Assembly (NCBI GenBank): GCA_041082235.1
Contig: JBDOIG010000303.1
Location: forward strand, 1-6,740
Direction of reading: 5' to 3'
DNA: 6,740 nt
DNA from: CALJEL01 sp041082235
Lineage (GTDB): Bacteria > Nitrospirota > Thermodesulfovibrionia > Thermodesulfovibrionales > CALJEL01
Within the stretch, counting starts at the first letter, position 1, and the number at the start of each line of letters is the position of its first letter. The translations under genes were made by a program, and so were the position numbers. Of this stretch, positions 1-6,406 are shown piece after piece. The notes under the pieces were generated by a model. That model searched no databases and was not told where the DNA came from. It saw only the letters and a list, made by a program, of their open reading frames with translations.

Positions 1-186
1 CAAAAGATAGCTGTCAGGGTAAAGAAAGGAAAGGCCTGGGTTTTCTGGAATGGAAGAGAACTTGGTGGTGGACCTTTTGATGTTGACAGGATAAAAAGGG
101 GATTTGTTGGTATATACGCAAATTATGTAGGAGGCCTTGGAGAGGCAACAACAAAGGTTGATTCCTTTTTATTGAAGGAGGAATGA
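1..186 (+). CDS. C-terminal 61 residues of an unidentified protein, possibly a beta-sandwich (LamG/ConA-like) domain
   Basis: Frame 1 is open from the window edge to a TGA at 184-186, so only the C-terminus is visible. The tail alternates short hydrophobic strands with turns. It contains V-F-W-N-G-R-E-L followed by G-F-V-G-I-Y-A-N and a closing V-D-S-F strand. Such a pattern is seen in the last strands of concanavalin A-like/LamG or DUF1080-type domains, but this is an impression from pattern and not a family match. No cysteine, heme motif or membrane segment is present in the visible part. The next gene begins 19 bases downstream on the same strand, so the two are probably co-transcribed. 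The coding status is fairly secure because the frame stays open and codon use matches its neighbours. The function is unknown. Confidence 0.6.
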   Translation, partial: QKIAVRVKKGKAWVFWNGRELGGGPFDVDRIKRGFVGIYANYVGGLGEATTKVDSFLLKEE

Positions 187-190
187 AAAC

Positions 191-200
191 GAGGAGGAGG
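191..200 (+). promoter_or_regulatory. Strong purine-rich ribosome binding site of the octaheme cytochrome gene
   Basis: GAGGAGGAGG contains two overlapping GGAGG cores. The nearer one ends five bases before the ATG at 206. It is the best Shine-Dalgarno in the window, fixes the cytochrome start, and implies efficient translation. Confidence 0.8.
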
Positions 201-205
201 GGACT

Positions 206-1693
206 ATGAAGATATTAATAATGTCTATCGTCTTTTTGCTTTATCTTCATTCTCAGGCTTTCGGAGTGGCTGACTCAAACTTATCCGTAAGCCCTGAAAC
301 AGGTGCCTGTATAGGCTGCCATTCTTCATATACACCTGGCATTGTTGAAGACTGGCTCTTAAGCAGGCATTCCAAGACAAGCCCTGAAGATGCCTTAAAA
401 TTGCCCCTTCTTTCAAGAAGAATCTCAGCAGAGAGCATTTCGGATAGTCTTAGAAAAAATATTGTTGGCTGTTATGAATGTCATGGTCTTAATCCTGAGG
501 CACATAAAGACAATTTTGAGCATTTCGGTTTCAAGATAAATGTTGTTGTTTCACCAAATGACTGTAAGACCTGTCATCCTGTTGAGGTCTCTCAGTTTTC
601 AGGGAGCAAGAAGGCCCATGCCATTAAGAACCTCATGGAAAATCCTGTTTATCGCACCCTTGTTGACTCAATTGATGGGGTTATAAGAATTGAAAAGGGA
701 AAATTAATTCAGGATAAACCCTCTGACAGCACACTTCATGAGACATGCCTCGGGTGTCACGGAACTAAGGTTGAGGTGAGGGGTATGAAGACAGTGAGCA
801 CCAGGATGGGAGAGATATCAATTCCCGTGCTTACAAACTGGCCAAATCAGGGAGTTGGAAGAGAAAATCCTGATGGAAGCCTTGGTGCCTGTACAGCCTG
901 TCATCCAAGACATAGCTTCTCAATTGAGATAGCAAGAAAACCCTATACCTGTGCCCAGTGTCATCTTGAACCAGATGTGCCTGCCTGGAATGTTTATAAA
1001 GAAAGCAAGCACGGAAATATCTATTTTTCAAAATATCAGGAATGGGATTTTAAAGCAGTTCCATGGACAGCTGGTAAAGACTTTAAAGCTCCGAGCTGTG
1101 CAACCTGTCACAACAGCCTCATTGTTACTCCCGACGGAGAAATTGTTGCTGAGAGGACCCATGACTTCGGTTCAAGATTATGGGTGAGGCTTTTTGGTTT
1201 GATATACAGCCACAGTCAGCCTAAAGCAGGCAATACTACAATCATCAGAAACAAAGACGGATTGCCCCTTCCTGTAACATTTCTTGGTGAATATGCAAGT
1301 GAGTACCTGATAGATAAAGGAGAGCAAGATAGAAGACTCAGCAGGATGAAGGCTATCTGTAATAATTGCCATAATATAGACTGGATAGATGGACATTTTA
1401 AGAAACTTGAGATAACCTTAAAAGAAGCTGATGAGATGACCTCTGCTGCAACAAAAATACTTCTTAAGGCATGGGAAAAGGGACTTGCTGATAAAAATAA
1501 TCCCTTTGATGAGCCGATTGAAAAACTCTGGATAAAACAGTGGCTCTTTTATTCCAATTCCATCAGGTACGCCTCTGCCATGACAGGAGCACCTGATTAT
1601 GCAGCCTTCAAGCTCGGCTGGTGGGAGCTAAGCGATAATCTCAAGAAGATGAAGGAGCTGTCTGAGATTAAAAGTTCCTTTAAAAAGCGATAG
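206..1693 (+). CDS. Exported octaheme c-type cytochrome, hydroxylamine oxidoreductase (HAO) family
   Basis: The 495-residue protein starts with a signal peptide (hydrophobic stretch about residues 3-19, likely cleavage after A-F-G20), so it should be periplasmic. It carries eight CXXCH heme c motifs at residues 35, 89, 120, 181, 229, 249, 298 and 385. These account for all 16 cysteines. The block from C229 to H302 (G-A-C-T-A-C-H-P-R-H-S-F-S, then A-R-K-P, C-A-Q-C-H, E-S-K-H-G and C-A-T-C-H) is the pattern I recognise as characteristic of HAO-like octaheme cytochromes. There the fourth heme is catalytic and the rest carry electrons. Family members oxidise hydroxylamine or hydrazine, or reduce nitrite or hydroxylamine. 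The direction depends partly on a C-terminal tyrosine cross-linked to the catalytic heme. A tyrosine lies in A-P-D-Y465, but its equivalence to the cross-linking residue cannot be judged without alignment. No C-terminal membrane anchor is visible. An octaheme tetrathionate reductase is the less likely alternative. Confidence 0.9.
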   Translation: MKILIMSIVFLLYLHSQAFGVADSNLSVSPETGACIGCHSSYTPGIVEDWLLSRHSKTSPEDALKLPLLSRRISAESISDSLRKNIVGCYECHGLNPEAHKDNFEHFGFKINVVVSPNDCKTCHPVEVSQFSGSKKAHAIKNLMENPVYRTLVDSIDGVIRIEKGKLIQDKPSDSTLHETCLGCHGTKVEVRGMKTVSTRMGEISIPVLTNWPNQGVGRENPDGSLGACTACHPRHSFSIEIARKPYTCAQCHLEPDVPAWNVYKESKHGNIYFSKYQEWDFKAVPWTAGKDFKAPSCATCHNSLIVTPDGEIVAERTHDFGSRLWVRLFGLIYSHSQPKAGNTTIIRNKDGLPLPVTFLGEYASEYLIDKGEQDRRLSRMKAICNNCHNIDWIDGHFKKLEITLKEADEMTSAATKILLKAWEKGLADKNNPFDEPIEKLWIKQWLFYSNSIRYASAMTGAPDYAAFKLGWWELSDNLKKMKELSEIKSSFKKR

Positions 1694-1710
1694 CCATATT
1701 TTGGCCTTTT
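1693..1710 (+). terminator. Weak possible terminator after the cytochrome gene
   Basis: GCCA (1693-1696) and TGGC (1702-1705) can form a 4-bp stem with a five-base loop, followed by C and four T's. The stem overlaps the stop codon. It is short, so this is only a candidate for ending the cytochrome transcript. Confidence 0.25.
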
Positions 1711-1793
1711 ATCACAAGACGATATCTGTTATTCCTAAAGTCAAATCACTTTTATTACTATTTTGAAATGTCCCGGGCATATCTTTTTTATAT

Positions 1794-1852
1794 GTCATGG
1801 CGAACCCTTTTCCCTTAGAAATTGCTTTCGGCACTTCGTGCCTCACATTGAC
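1794..1852. repeat. Degenerate palindromic intergenic repeat (MITE/REP-like)
   Basis: Read on the minus strand, the right part gives GTCAATGTGAGGCACGAAGT, then GCCGAAAGCAATTTC. This closely resembles the dispersed GTCATTGCGAG...CGAAGCAATCTC repeat that I recall from many bacterial intergenic regions. The opposite edge, GTCATGGCGAA on the plus strand at 1794-1804, matches the other end at 7 of 11 positions, as expected of imperfect terminal inverted repeats. Inside, GGCAC-TTC-GTGCC (1830-1842) is a perfect 5-bp hairpin. An outer pyrimidine tract (1805-1815) can pair with AGGAAAGGG (1856-1864) with small bulges. The boundaries are approximate. It appears to be an old, diverged copy. Confidence 0.55.
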
Positions 1853-1925
1853 AGCAGGAAAGGGCTTTTAAACTGTGCATTTAGTTAGAGTTCTTGAGGT
1901 TTTTCAGGAGTTTTTCTTATATGTG

Positions 1926-1970
1926 ACATTCTGATATAGTAATTATGTGTGAAACATTTTGATATAGTAA
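1926..1970. repeat. Two 17-bp direct repeats, period 28 bp
   Basis: ACATTCTGATATAGTAA at 1926-1942 recurs as ACATTTTGATATAGTAA at 1954-1970 with a single mismatch and 11 bases between. Both copies have TGTG nearby on the left. Repeated GTGACATT-type blocks occur near the ends of IS21-like and related insertion sequences, so this may be a leftover transposon end. A tandem operator for a regulator of the rplM operon is the alternative, since the pair ends 20 bases before the -35 box. The sequence alone does not decide between these. Confidence 0.6.
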
Positions 1971-1990
1971 CCACACGGAAGCGCGAAAAC

Positions 1991-2020
1991 TTGACTTAGA
2001 TTATCCTTTTGGATTATCAT
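1991..2020 (+). promoter_or_regulatory. Sigma70-type promoter of the rplM-rpsI-arg operon
   Basis: TTGACT (1991-1996) and TATCAT (2015-2020) are separated by 18 bp. Each matches the consensus hexamer at five of six positions. The expected start near 2027 would leave a leader of about 30 bases before rplM. That is too short for a structured ribosomal-protein leader. The heptamer GATTATC occurs twice (1999-2005 and 2012-2018) inside the promoter, with the second copy overlapping the -10 box. Confidence 0.6.
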
Positions 2021-2057
2021 AAGTACTCATAAAAATAAAATTTTAAGGAGCTTTATC

Positions 2058-2489
2058 ATGAAGACTGCCTTTACTAAGAAATCCGAGATTGAAAGAAAAT
2101 GGTATGTTGTAGATGCTGATGGTGCGGTCCTTGGAAGACTGGCCTCCCGCGTTGCAGCCTATCTAAGAGGAAAACATAAACCTGTATTTACTCCCAATGT
2201 GGATACAGGAGATTTCATAATAGTTATTAATGCTGAGAAGGTAAGGCTCACCGGCAAAAAACTTACTGATAAGGTTTATTACTGGCACTCTGGCTACAGA
2301 GGAGGTCTTAAGGCAGCTACCCCAAGGGAGATCCTTGAAAAAGCACCTGAGAGATTAATCAAAGAGGCTGTATGGGGTATGCTTCCAAAAAACAGACTTG
2401 GCAGAGACTTGATAAAAAAACTTAAGGTATACAGGGGAACTGAGCATCCTCACTCAGCTCAGAAACCCGAGAAACTTGAGATAAAATAG
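2058..2489 (+). CDS. rplM: Large ribosomal subunit protein L13 (uL13)
   Basis: This 143-residue protein is of normal length for bacterial L13, an early assembly protein that binds 23S rRNA in the 50S subunit. The N-terminal block W-Y-V-V-D-A-D-G-A-V-L-G-R-L-A-S (about 15-30) and K-H-K-P-V-F-T-P-N-V-D-T-G-D (39-52) are typical of the family. The family signature lies around residues 104-127 with V-W-G-M-L-P-K-N-R-L-G. The C-terminus has the usual H-P-H-S-A-Q-K-P segment. The ATG at 2058 is supported by AAGGAG at 2045-2050, seven bases upstream. It is the first gene of the operon and lies 15 bases before rpsI. The L13-S9 pairing is conserved across most bacteria. Confidence 0.98.
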   Translation: MKTAFTKKSEIERKWYVVDADGAVLGRLASRVAAYLRGKHKPVFTPNVDTGDFIIVINAEKVRLTGKKLTDKVYYWHSGYRGGLKAATPREILEKAPERLIKEAVWGMLPKNRLGRDLIKKLKVYRGTEHPHSAQKPEKLEIK

Positions 2490-2504
2490 TTATACGGAGG
2501 ATTT

Positions 2505-2894
2505 ATGGAAATCACATATAATGCTACTGGAAGAAGAAAGAGGTCTATCGCAAGGGTCTGGCTTAAACCTGGGACTGGTAATATCCTTGTAAATCAAAAA
2601 CCTGCAGATTCCTACTTCCCGAGAGAGACCCTCCGTATGGTTATAAGACAGCCACTTGAGATAACAGGCACTGTAAGTAAATATGACATTTATGCCCTTG
2701 TAGAGGGTGGTGGACTTACAGGACAGGCAGGTGCCCTGAGACATGGCATCGCAAGGGCACTTATCAAAATGGATGCTGACCTGAGAACACGACTTAAGAA
2801 GGAAGGGCTGCTTACAAGAGACCCGAGAGAAGTAGAAAGAAAGAAATACGGTCAGAAAAAGGCAAGAAAGAGATTCCAGTTCTCAAAGAGATAA
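2505..2894 (+). CDS. rpsI: Small ribosomal subunit protein S9 (uS9)
   Basis: The 129-residue protein is normal in length for S9, whose C-terminal tail reaches the decoding site of the 30S subunit and contacts P-site tRNA. The N-terminus has the diagnostic A-T-G-R-R-K-R-S-I-A-R-V (7-18). The family signature G-G-G-L-T-G-Q-A-G-A-L-R-H-G-I-A-R-A-L spans residues 68-86. The protein ends in the conserved basic tail with F-S-K-R. GGAGG at 2496-2500 sits four bases before the ATG, slightly close but clear. The stop codon lies inside a perfect 7-bp inverted repeat, described separately. Confidence 0.98.
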   Translation: MEITYNATGRRKRSIARVWLKPGTGNILVNQKPADSYFPRETLRMVIRQPLEITGTVSKYDIYALVEGGGLTGQAGALRHGIARALIKMDADLRTRLKKEGLLTRDPREVERKKYGQKKARKRFQFSKR

Positions 2895-2905
2895 CCTATT
2901 ATCTC
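2888..2905 (+). promoter_or_regulatory. Perfect 7-bp hairpin over the rpsI stop codon
   Basis: GAGATAA (2888-2894) and TTATCTC (2899-2905) are exact inverted repeats around the loop CCTA, and the rpsI stop forms the end of the left arm. No T-run follows, so it does not look like an intrinsic terminator. It could protect or mark the end of the ribosomal-protein message, or act as a weak barrier before argC. TATTAT at 2897-2902 within it is a -10-like sequence, but no convincing -35 box is found at the right distance. Confidence 0.45.
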
Positions 2906-2928
2906 CCTATCAACTTAGAACTAACTAT

Positions 2929-3963
2929 ATGTTCTCAATCGCTATATGCGGAGGAAGTGGTTATACAGGTGTTGAATTATTAAGACTCCTGCTGGCTCAT
3001 CCAGATGTGGAGATAAAGGCCATAACATCTGAAAAATCAGCAGGGAAAAAGATTGGTGAACTTTTTCCTCATTTAAAAGACATTTCTAATCTTGTCTTTG
3101 AACCACTTGAAAAAGAAAAAATCAGGGATAAGGCTGAGGTCTTTTTCCTCGCCCTTCCCCATGGGACCTCGCAAGAGGTAGCAGACTATCTTGTGAAGAA
3201 TGGTAAAAGAGTAATAGACCTTTCAGCAGACTACAGGCTTAAGGACCCCATGGTCTATGAAGAATGGTATAAAACCCCTCACCGGTTTATGGAGTCCCTT
3301 TCTAAAGCGGTCTATGGATTACCAGAACTATACAGAGAAAAGATTAAAAACGCCACTCTCGTGGCAAATCCAGGATGTTATCCAACAGGTGCAATCCTGG
3401 CACTCTATCCAGCAATAAAAAAGGGATTAATTGATGAGAACTCGCTGGTAATAGACTCAAAATCAGGTGTGTCAGGAGCAGGGAGAAAGGCAGAGCTTAC
3501 CTACTCTTTTTGTGAGATAAATGAATCCTTCAGGGCTTATGGCATAACAACCCACAGACATACTCCGGAGATAGAACAGATACTGAGTGAAATCTCTGGC
3601 AATGTAATAAAGGTAAATTTTACACCACATCTAATCCCCCTTAACAGAGGCATACTTACAACAGCCTATGCAAGGCTTAAAAAGGATATCTCCGAAGATG
3701 AGGTTGTCAATTTATACAGGGATGCCTATAGAAATGAACCATTTGTAAGGATTTCTGATATCTTACCAGATACAAAATTTGTAAAGGGGACAAACTTCTG
3801 TGATATTAAACCTGTGATAAACAAAAGGACGAAAACATTCATAGTGGTATCTGCAATAGATAATCTCGTAAAGGGCGCTGCTGGACAGGCAGTCCAGAAT
3901 ATGAATATTATGCTTGGGATTGAAGAAACAAAGGCACTTAAAGGAGTCTCGCTGTTCCCATGA
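2929..3963 (+). CDS. argC: N-acetyl-gamma-glutamyl-phosphate reductase
   Basis: ArgC catalyses the NADPH-dependent reduction of N-acetylglutamyl phosphate to N-acetylglutamate semialdehyde, the third step of arginine synthesis in the cytoplasm. The 344 residues fit the family length. The N-terminus is the nucleotide-binding turn G-G-S-G-Y-T-G (8-14). The catalytic cysteine is C150 in N-P-G-C-Y-P-T-G. The conserved histidine segment H-R-H-T-P-E-I-E-Q lies at 209-217. The ATG at 2929 aligns well with known ArgC starts, and no in-frame alternative start lies between it and the end of rpsI. There is no recognisable Shine-Dalgarno before it, which is unusual in this window and may mean weak or coupled initiation. 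It overlaps argJ by 4 bases. Confidence 0.97.
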   Translation: MFSIAICGGSGYTGVELLRLLLAHPDVEIKAITSEKSAGKKIGELFPHLKDISNLVFEPLEKEKIRDKAEVFFLALPHGTSQEVADYLVKNGKRVIDLSADYRLKDPMVYEEWYKTPHRFMESLSKAVYGLPELYREKIKNATLVANPGCYPTGAILALYPAIKKGLIDENSLVIDSKSGVSGAGRKAELTYSFCEINESFRAYGITTHRHTPEIEQILSEISGNVIKVNFTPHLIPLNRGILTTAYARLKKDISEDEVVNLYRDAYRNEPFVRISDILPDTKFVKGTNFCDIKPVINKRTKTFIVVSAIDNLVKGAAGQAVQNMNIMLGIEETKALKGVSLFP

Positions 3964-5147
3964 GTCTCAAGATACCGAGGGGTTTTAAATTTTCAGCAGT
4001 AGAGGCAGCAATAAAAAGGCCTGGTAGAAAAGACCTTGCCCTTATTTATTCTGATGTGGATGCCACTGCATCAGCAGTCTTTACAAAAAACCTTGTAAAG
4101 GCAGCCCCTGTTAAGCTCTCTATGAAAAAGATCACCTCCCAGAAGGCAAGGGTTATCATTGTCAATAGTGGAAATGCCAATGCCTGTACGGGAAAAAGGG
4201 GAATTGACGATACCATTGAGATCATAAAACTCCTGTCAAAGGGTCTCGGTATTGATGAGAGGCTAATCTATCCTGCCTCAACAGGTGTCATAGGAACACC
4301 CCTTCCTATGGAAAGGATAAGGTCAGCCCTTCCAGAGCTTATATCAGGACTTGGAAAGTCAACGCTTGAAGATGTGGCAAGGGCTATCATGACCACAGAT
4401 ACATTTCCCAAATATATATCAGCTGAGCTAAAGGTGGGAAATGAAACGGGTACTATTTCTGCAATTGCCAAAGGAGCAGGGATGATAAATCCCTCTATGG
4501 CTACCATGCTATGCTTTGTAATTACAGACCTCTCCATAGATAAAGACGCACTTTCAAAGGCCCTGAAAGAGGCAGTGGATCTATCATTCAACAGGATTAC
4601 AATAGATGGCGAGACATCAACAAATGACATGGTGATGATGATGGCAAACTCCCTTGCAGGTAATGATACCATTTCCTTAAAATCAAAATCTTACAAGGAT
4701 TTTAAAAAGGCACTTAATTATGTCACAGAGGAACTTGCAAAGATGATTGTCAGGGATGGAGAGGGTGCTACAAAGGTAATAAGGGTCATTGTTAGAGGTG
4801 CTCCAAGTAAAAGGGATGCTGAGCTGGTATCAAGGTCTGTTGCAAATTCACTTCTTGTAAAGACAGCCCTTTATGGTAATGATGCAAACTGGGGCAGGAT
4901 AATGTCTGCCATTGGTGCATCTGGTGCAAAGGTAATTGAGGAAAAGATTGATATATACTTTAATCATCTCCAGATAGTGAAGAAGGGAACAAGTGCAGGG
5001 AATGACTCCACCGCAAACGAACTTCTTAAGAGCTCCAAAGAATTTAATCTATTCATAGACCTCGGTTCAGGGAAGGAAGAATTCTCTGTGCTTACCTGTG
5101 ACATCTCAGAAGATTATGTAAGGATAAACGCCGAATACAGGACATAA
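3960..5147 (+). CDS. argJ: Glutamate N-acetyltransferase / ornithine acetyltransferase
   Basis: ArgJ transfers the acetyl group of N-acetylornithine to glutamate, recycling acetyl in the cyclic arginine pathway. Some members also use acetyl-CoA to make N-acetylglutamate, and sequence inspection cannot tell which type this is. The proenzyme cleaves itself before a nucleophilic threonine. The expected site is A181|T182 in G-A-G-M-I-N-P-S-M-A-T-M-L. The conserved A-S-T-G-V-I-G segment lies at 106-112, and the protein ends in the typical N-A-E-Y-R-T. At 395 residues it is full length. Its start codon overlaps the argC stop (ATGA), a sign of translational coupling. AAAGGAG at 3940-3946 is somewhat far from the start. 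The rRNA methyltransferase gene follows with no gap. Confidence 0.97.
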   Translation: MSLKIPRGFKFSAVEAAIKRPGRKDLALIYSDVDATASAVFTKNLVKAAPVKLSMKKITSQKARVIIVNSGNANACTGKRGIDDTIEIIKLLSKGLGIDERLIYPASTGVIGTPLPMERIRSALPELISGLGKSTLEDVARAIMTTDTFPKYISAELKVGNETGTISAIAKGAGMINPSMATMLCFVITDLSIDKDALSKALKEAVDLSFNRITIDGETSTNDMVMMMANSLAGNDTISLKSKSYKDFKKALNYVTEELAKMIVRDGEGATKVIRVIVRGAPSKRDAELVSRSVANSLLVKTALYGNDANWGRIMSAIGASGAKVIEEKIDIYFNHLQIVKKGTSAGNDSTANELLKSSKEFNLFIDLGSGKEEFSVLTCDISEDYVRINAEYRT

Positions 5148-6305
5148 ATGGAGGTGGTTTATCTCAAAGAGACCTCCCGTATCCTTGCAGGACACCTCTG
5201 GGTCTTTCAAAATGAGGTAGCTGGTTCATTAAAAAAATATGAGCCATGTACCATCGTAGAATTAAGAGACAGGAAAGACCAGTTCCTCGGAATTGGCTAT
5301 ATTAACCCTCATTCCCTTATCACCATAAGACTGCTTACAAGAAGAAAAGAGAGGATAAATCGCAGTTTCTTTGAAACACGAATAAAGGATGCTATTTCTT
5401 TCAGGGAAAGAATCCTTCCTGATATGAATTCCTGCAGGTTGATTTACAGTGAATCTGACCTCCTTTCAGGTTTAATAGTAGATAAATATTCAGACTGGCT
5501 TGTTATCCAGAGCCTCACAGCAGGGATGGATAGATTTCTGCCGCAGATTGTTGAAATTCTTGATGATCTGATAAAGCCATCTACAATATTTCTTAAAAAT
5601 GACACTCCACTGAGAACACTGGAAGGCCTTGAGCTGAAAACAGAATTTATTAAAGGCACAGGAGAGCACCTGCCAGTGATAAAAGAGGGTGATATATCCT
5701 TAAAAGTTGATCCTGTCCATGGTCAAAAAACAGGTTTTTTTCTTGATCAAAGGGAAAACAGATTATTGCTCTCAGAATTGATAAAAGAAAGCAGAGGCCT
5801 TGATCTTTTCTGTTATACAGGTGCATGGGGACTGCAACTTGCAAAAAAAGGCTGCCAGGTGCTTTTTATTGATGACTCAGAAAAGGCACTCGCAATTGCA
5901 AAAGAAAATGCAGAATTAAATGGCATCTCTCAGAGATGCACTTTTTTGAAGACCGATGTCTTTGATTATCTATCAGCTCAAGGAAAGGAAGACCTTGATT
6001 TCATTGTTCTTGACCCTCCTGCCTTTGTTAAGGCAAAGGCAAAGATAGAAGAGGCCCTCAGGGGATATAGATTTATCAACAGCACCTGCATGAGACTTCT
6101 GAAAAAAGGTGGTATTCTTGCAACCTCCTCCTGCTCCCATCATATCTCAAGAGAGCTATTCCTTGAGCTTTTAAGGCAGGCTGCAAGGGGTGCTGGAAGG
6201 ACAATAAGGATAATTGAATTCAGGTCTCAGGCAAAGGACCATCCTGTGCTTCTCCAGGTGCCAGAAACAGAATACCTAAAATGTGCAATCCTGCAGATTT
6301 TATAA
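5148..6305 (+). CDS. rlmI: RlmI-type class I SAM-dependent 23S rRNA (cytosine-C5) methyltransferase
   Basis: The 385 residues match the length of RlmI, which methylates a cytosine at C5 in 23S rRNA (C1962 in E. coli). An N-terminal PUA-like RNA-binding domain (about 1-70) contains the family's R-I-L-A-G-H-L-W-V-F opening. A central linker domain follows. The Rossmann methyltransferase part has K-T-G-F-F-L-D-Q-R-E-N (194-204), the SAM-binding motif L-D-L-F-C-Y-T-G-A-W-G (218-228) and the D-P-P-A-F motif (289-293). The likely catalytic cysteine is C329 in S-S-C-S-H-H. The ATG begins directly after the argJ TAA, with only a weak AGGA upstream, so translation is probably coupled to argJ. Being in this operon links it to ribosome production. 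The exact target base is inferred from family membership, and related YwbD-like enzymes are not excluded. Confidence 0.9.
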   Translation: MEVVYLKETSRILAGHLWVFQNEVAGSLKKYEPCTIVELRDRKDQFLGIGYINPHSLITIRLLTRRKERINRSFFETRIKDAISFRERILPDMNSCRLIYSESDLLSGLIVDKYSDWLVIQSLTAGMDRFLPQIVEILDDLIKPSTIFLKNDTPLRTLEGLELKTEFIKGTGEHLPVIKEGDISLKVDPVHGQKTGFFLDQRENRLLLSELIKESRGLDLFCYTGAWGLQLAKKGCQVLFIDDSEKALAIAKENAELNGISQRCTFLKTDVFDYLSAQGKEDLDFIVLDPPAFVKAKAKIEEALRGYRFINSTCMRLLKKGGILATSSCSHHISRELFLELLRQAARGAGRTIRIIEFRSQAKDHPVLLQVPETEYLKCAILQIL

Positions 6306-6371
6306 GTCCTTGATTTTTAAAGATTTCATAATTTCTAAAATTAGAATTTATAGATAACCTCATATTGCCTC

Positions 6372-6400
6372 TTGACATTTATTTCAATTTCTGGTATTAA
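6372..6400 (+). promoter_or_regulatory. Strong candidate promoter (perfect -35, 17-bp spacer, extended -10)
   Basis: TTGACA (6372-6377) is a perfect -35 hexamer. A 17-bp spacer leads to TATTAA (6395-6400), preceded by TG at 6392-6393, an extended -10 arrangement. It lies 66 bases past the rlmI stop and points at a terminator hairpin rather than at a gene. That raises the possibility of a short non-coding transcript. Chance occurrence in AT-rich DNA cannot be excluded. Confidence 0.45.
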
Positions 6401-6406
6401 TAAATT

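Larger units (their letters stand above)
1694..2057. other. 364-bp intergenic region without a gene, rich in repeats
   Basis: No credible coding frame is present on either strand. From left to right it contains the weak hairpin after the cytochrome gene, a CCCGGG palindrome at 1772-1777, a degenerate palindromic repeat (1794-1852) and a T-rich stretch (about 1898-1918). Two 17-bp direct repeats (1926-1970), the rplM promoter (1991-2020) and the rplM ribosome binding site follow. It separates the respiratory gene pair from the ribosomal-protein operon and looks like a site where a small mobile repeat has inserted and decayed. Confidence 0.75.

Noticed and set aside
1769..1782. CCCGGG-centred palindrome followed by T's as a terminator
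   Set aside because: The palindrome has no loop bases between its arms, so a stable hairpin would need at least the central pairs to open. The T-run follows only after an ATATC spacer.
1887..1931. Short minus-strand peptide of 14 codons (M-S-H-I-R-K-T-P-E-K-P-Q-E-L)
   Set aside because: The start lies within the first 17-bp repeat, there is no ribosome binding site, and the length is well within chance. It could at most be a gene relic.
1694..2057. tRNA, structured ribosomal leader or riboswitch in the long intergenic region
   Set aside because: No cloverleaf with a T-loop-like GTTCGA segment was found, and the predicted rplM leader is only about 30 bases long.
2490..2744. Minus-strand open frame of 84 codons opposite rpsI
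   Set aside because: It lies antisense to a highly conserved ribosomal gene, has no family resemblance, and its composition follows from the S9 codons.
4268..4672. Minus-strand open frame of 134 codons opposite argJ
   Set aside because: It is the longest antisense frame but lies entirely inside a well-supported gene. It has low-complexity serine- and isoleucine-rich content and no upstream signals.
6329..6346. AT-only inverted repeat TTCTAA/TTAGAA after rlmI as a terminator
   Set aside because: It has only A-T pairs and a loop of two bases, so stability is poor. The GC-rich hairpin at 6432-6465 is a far better terminator.
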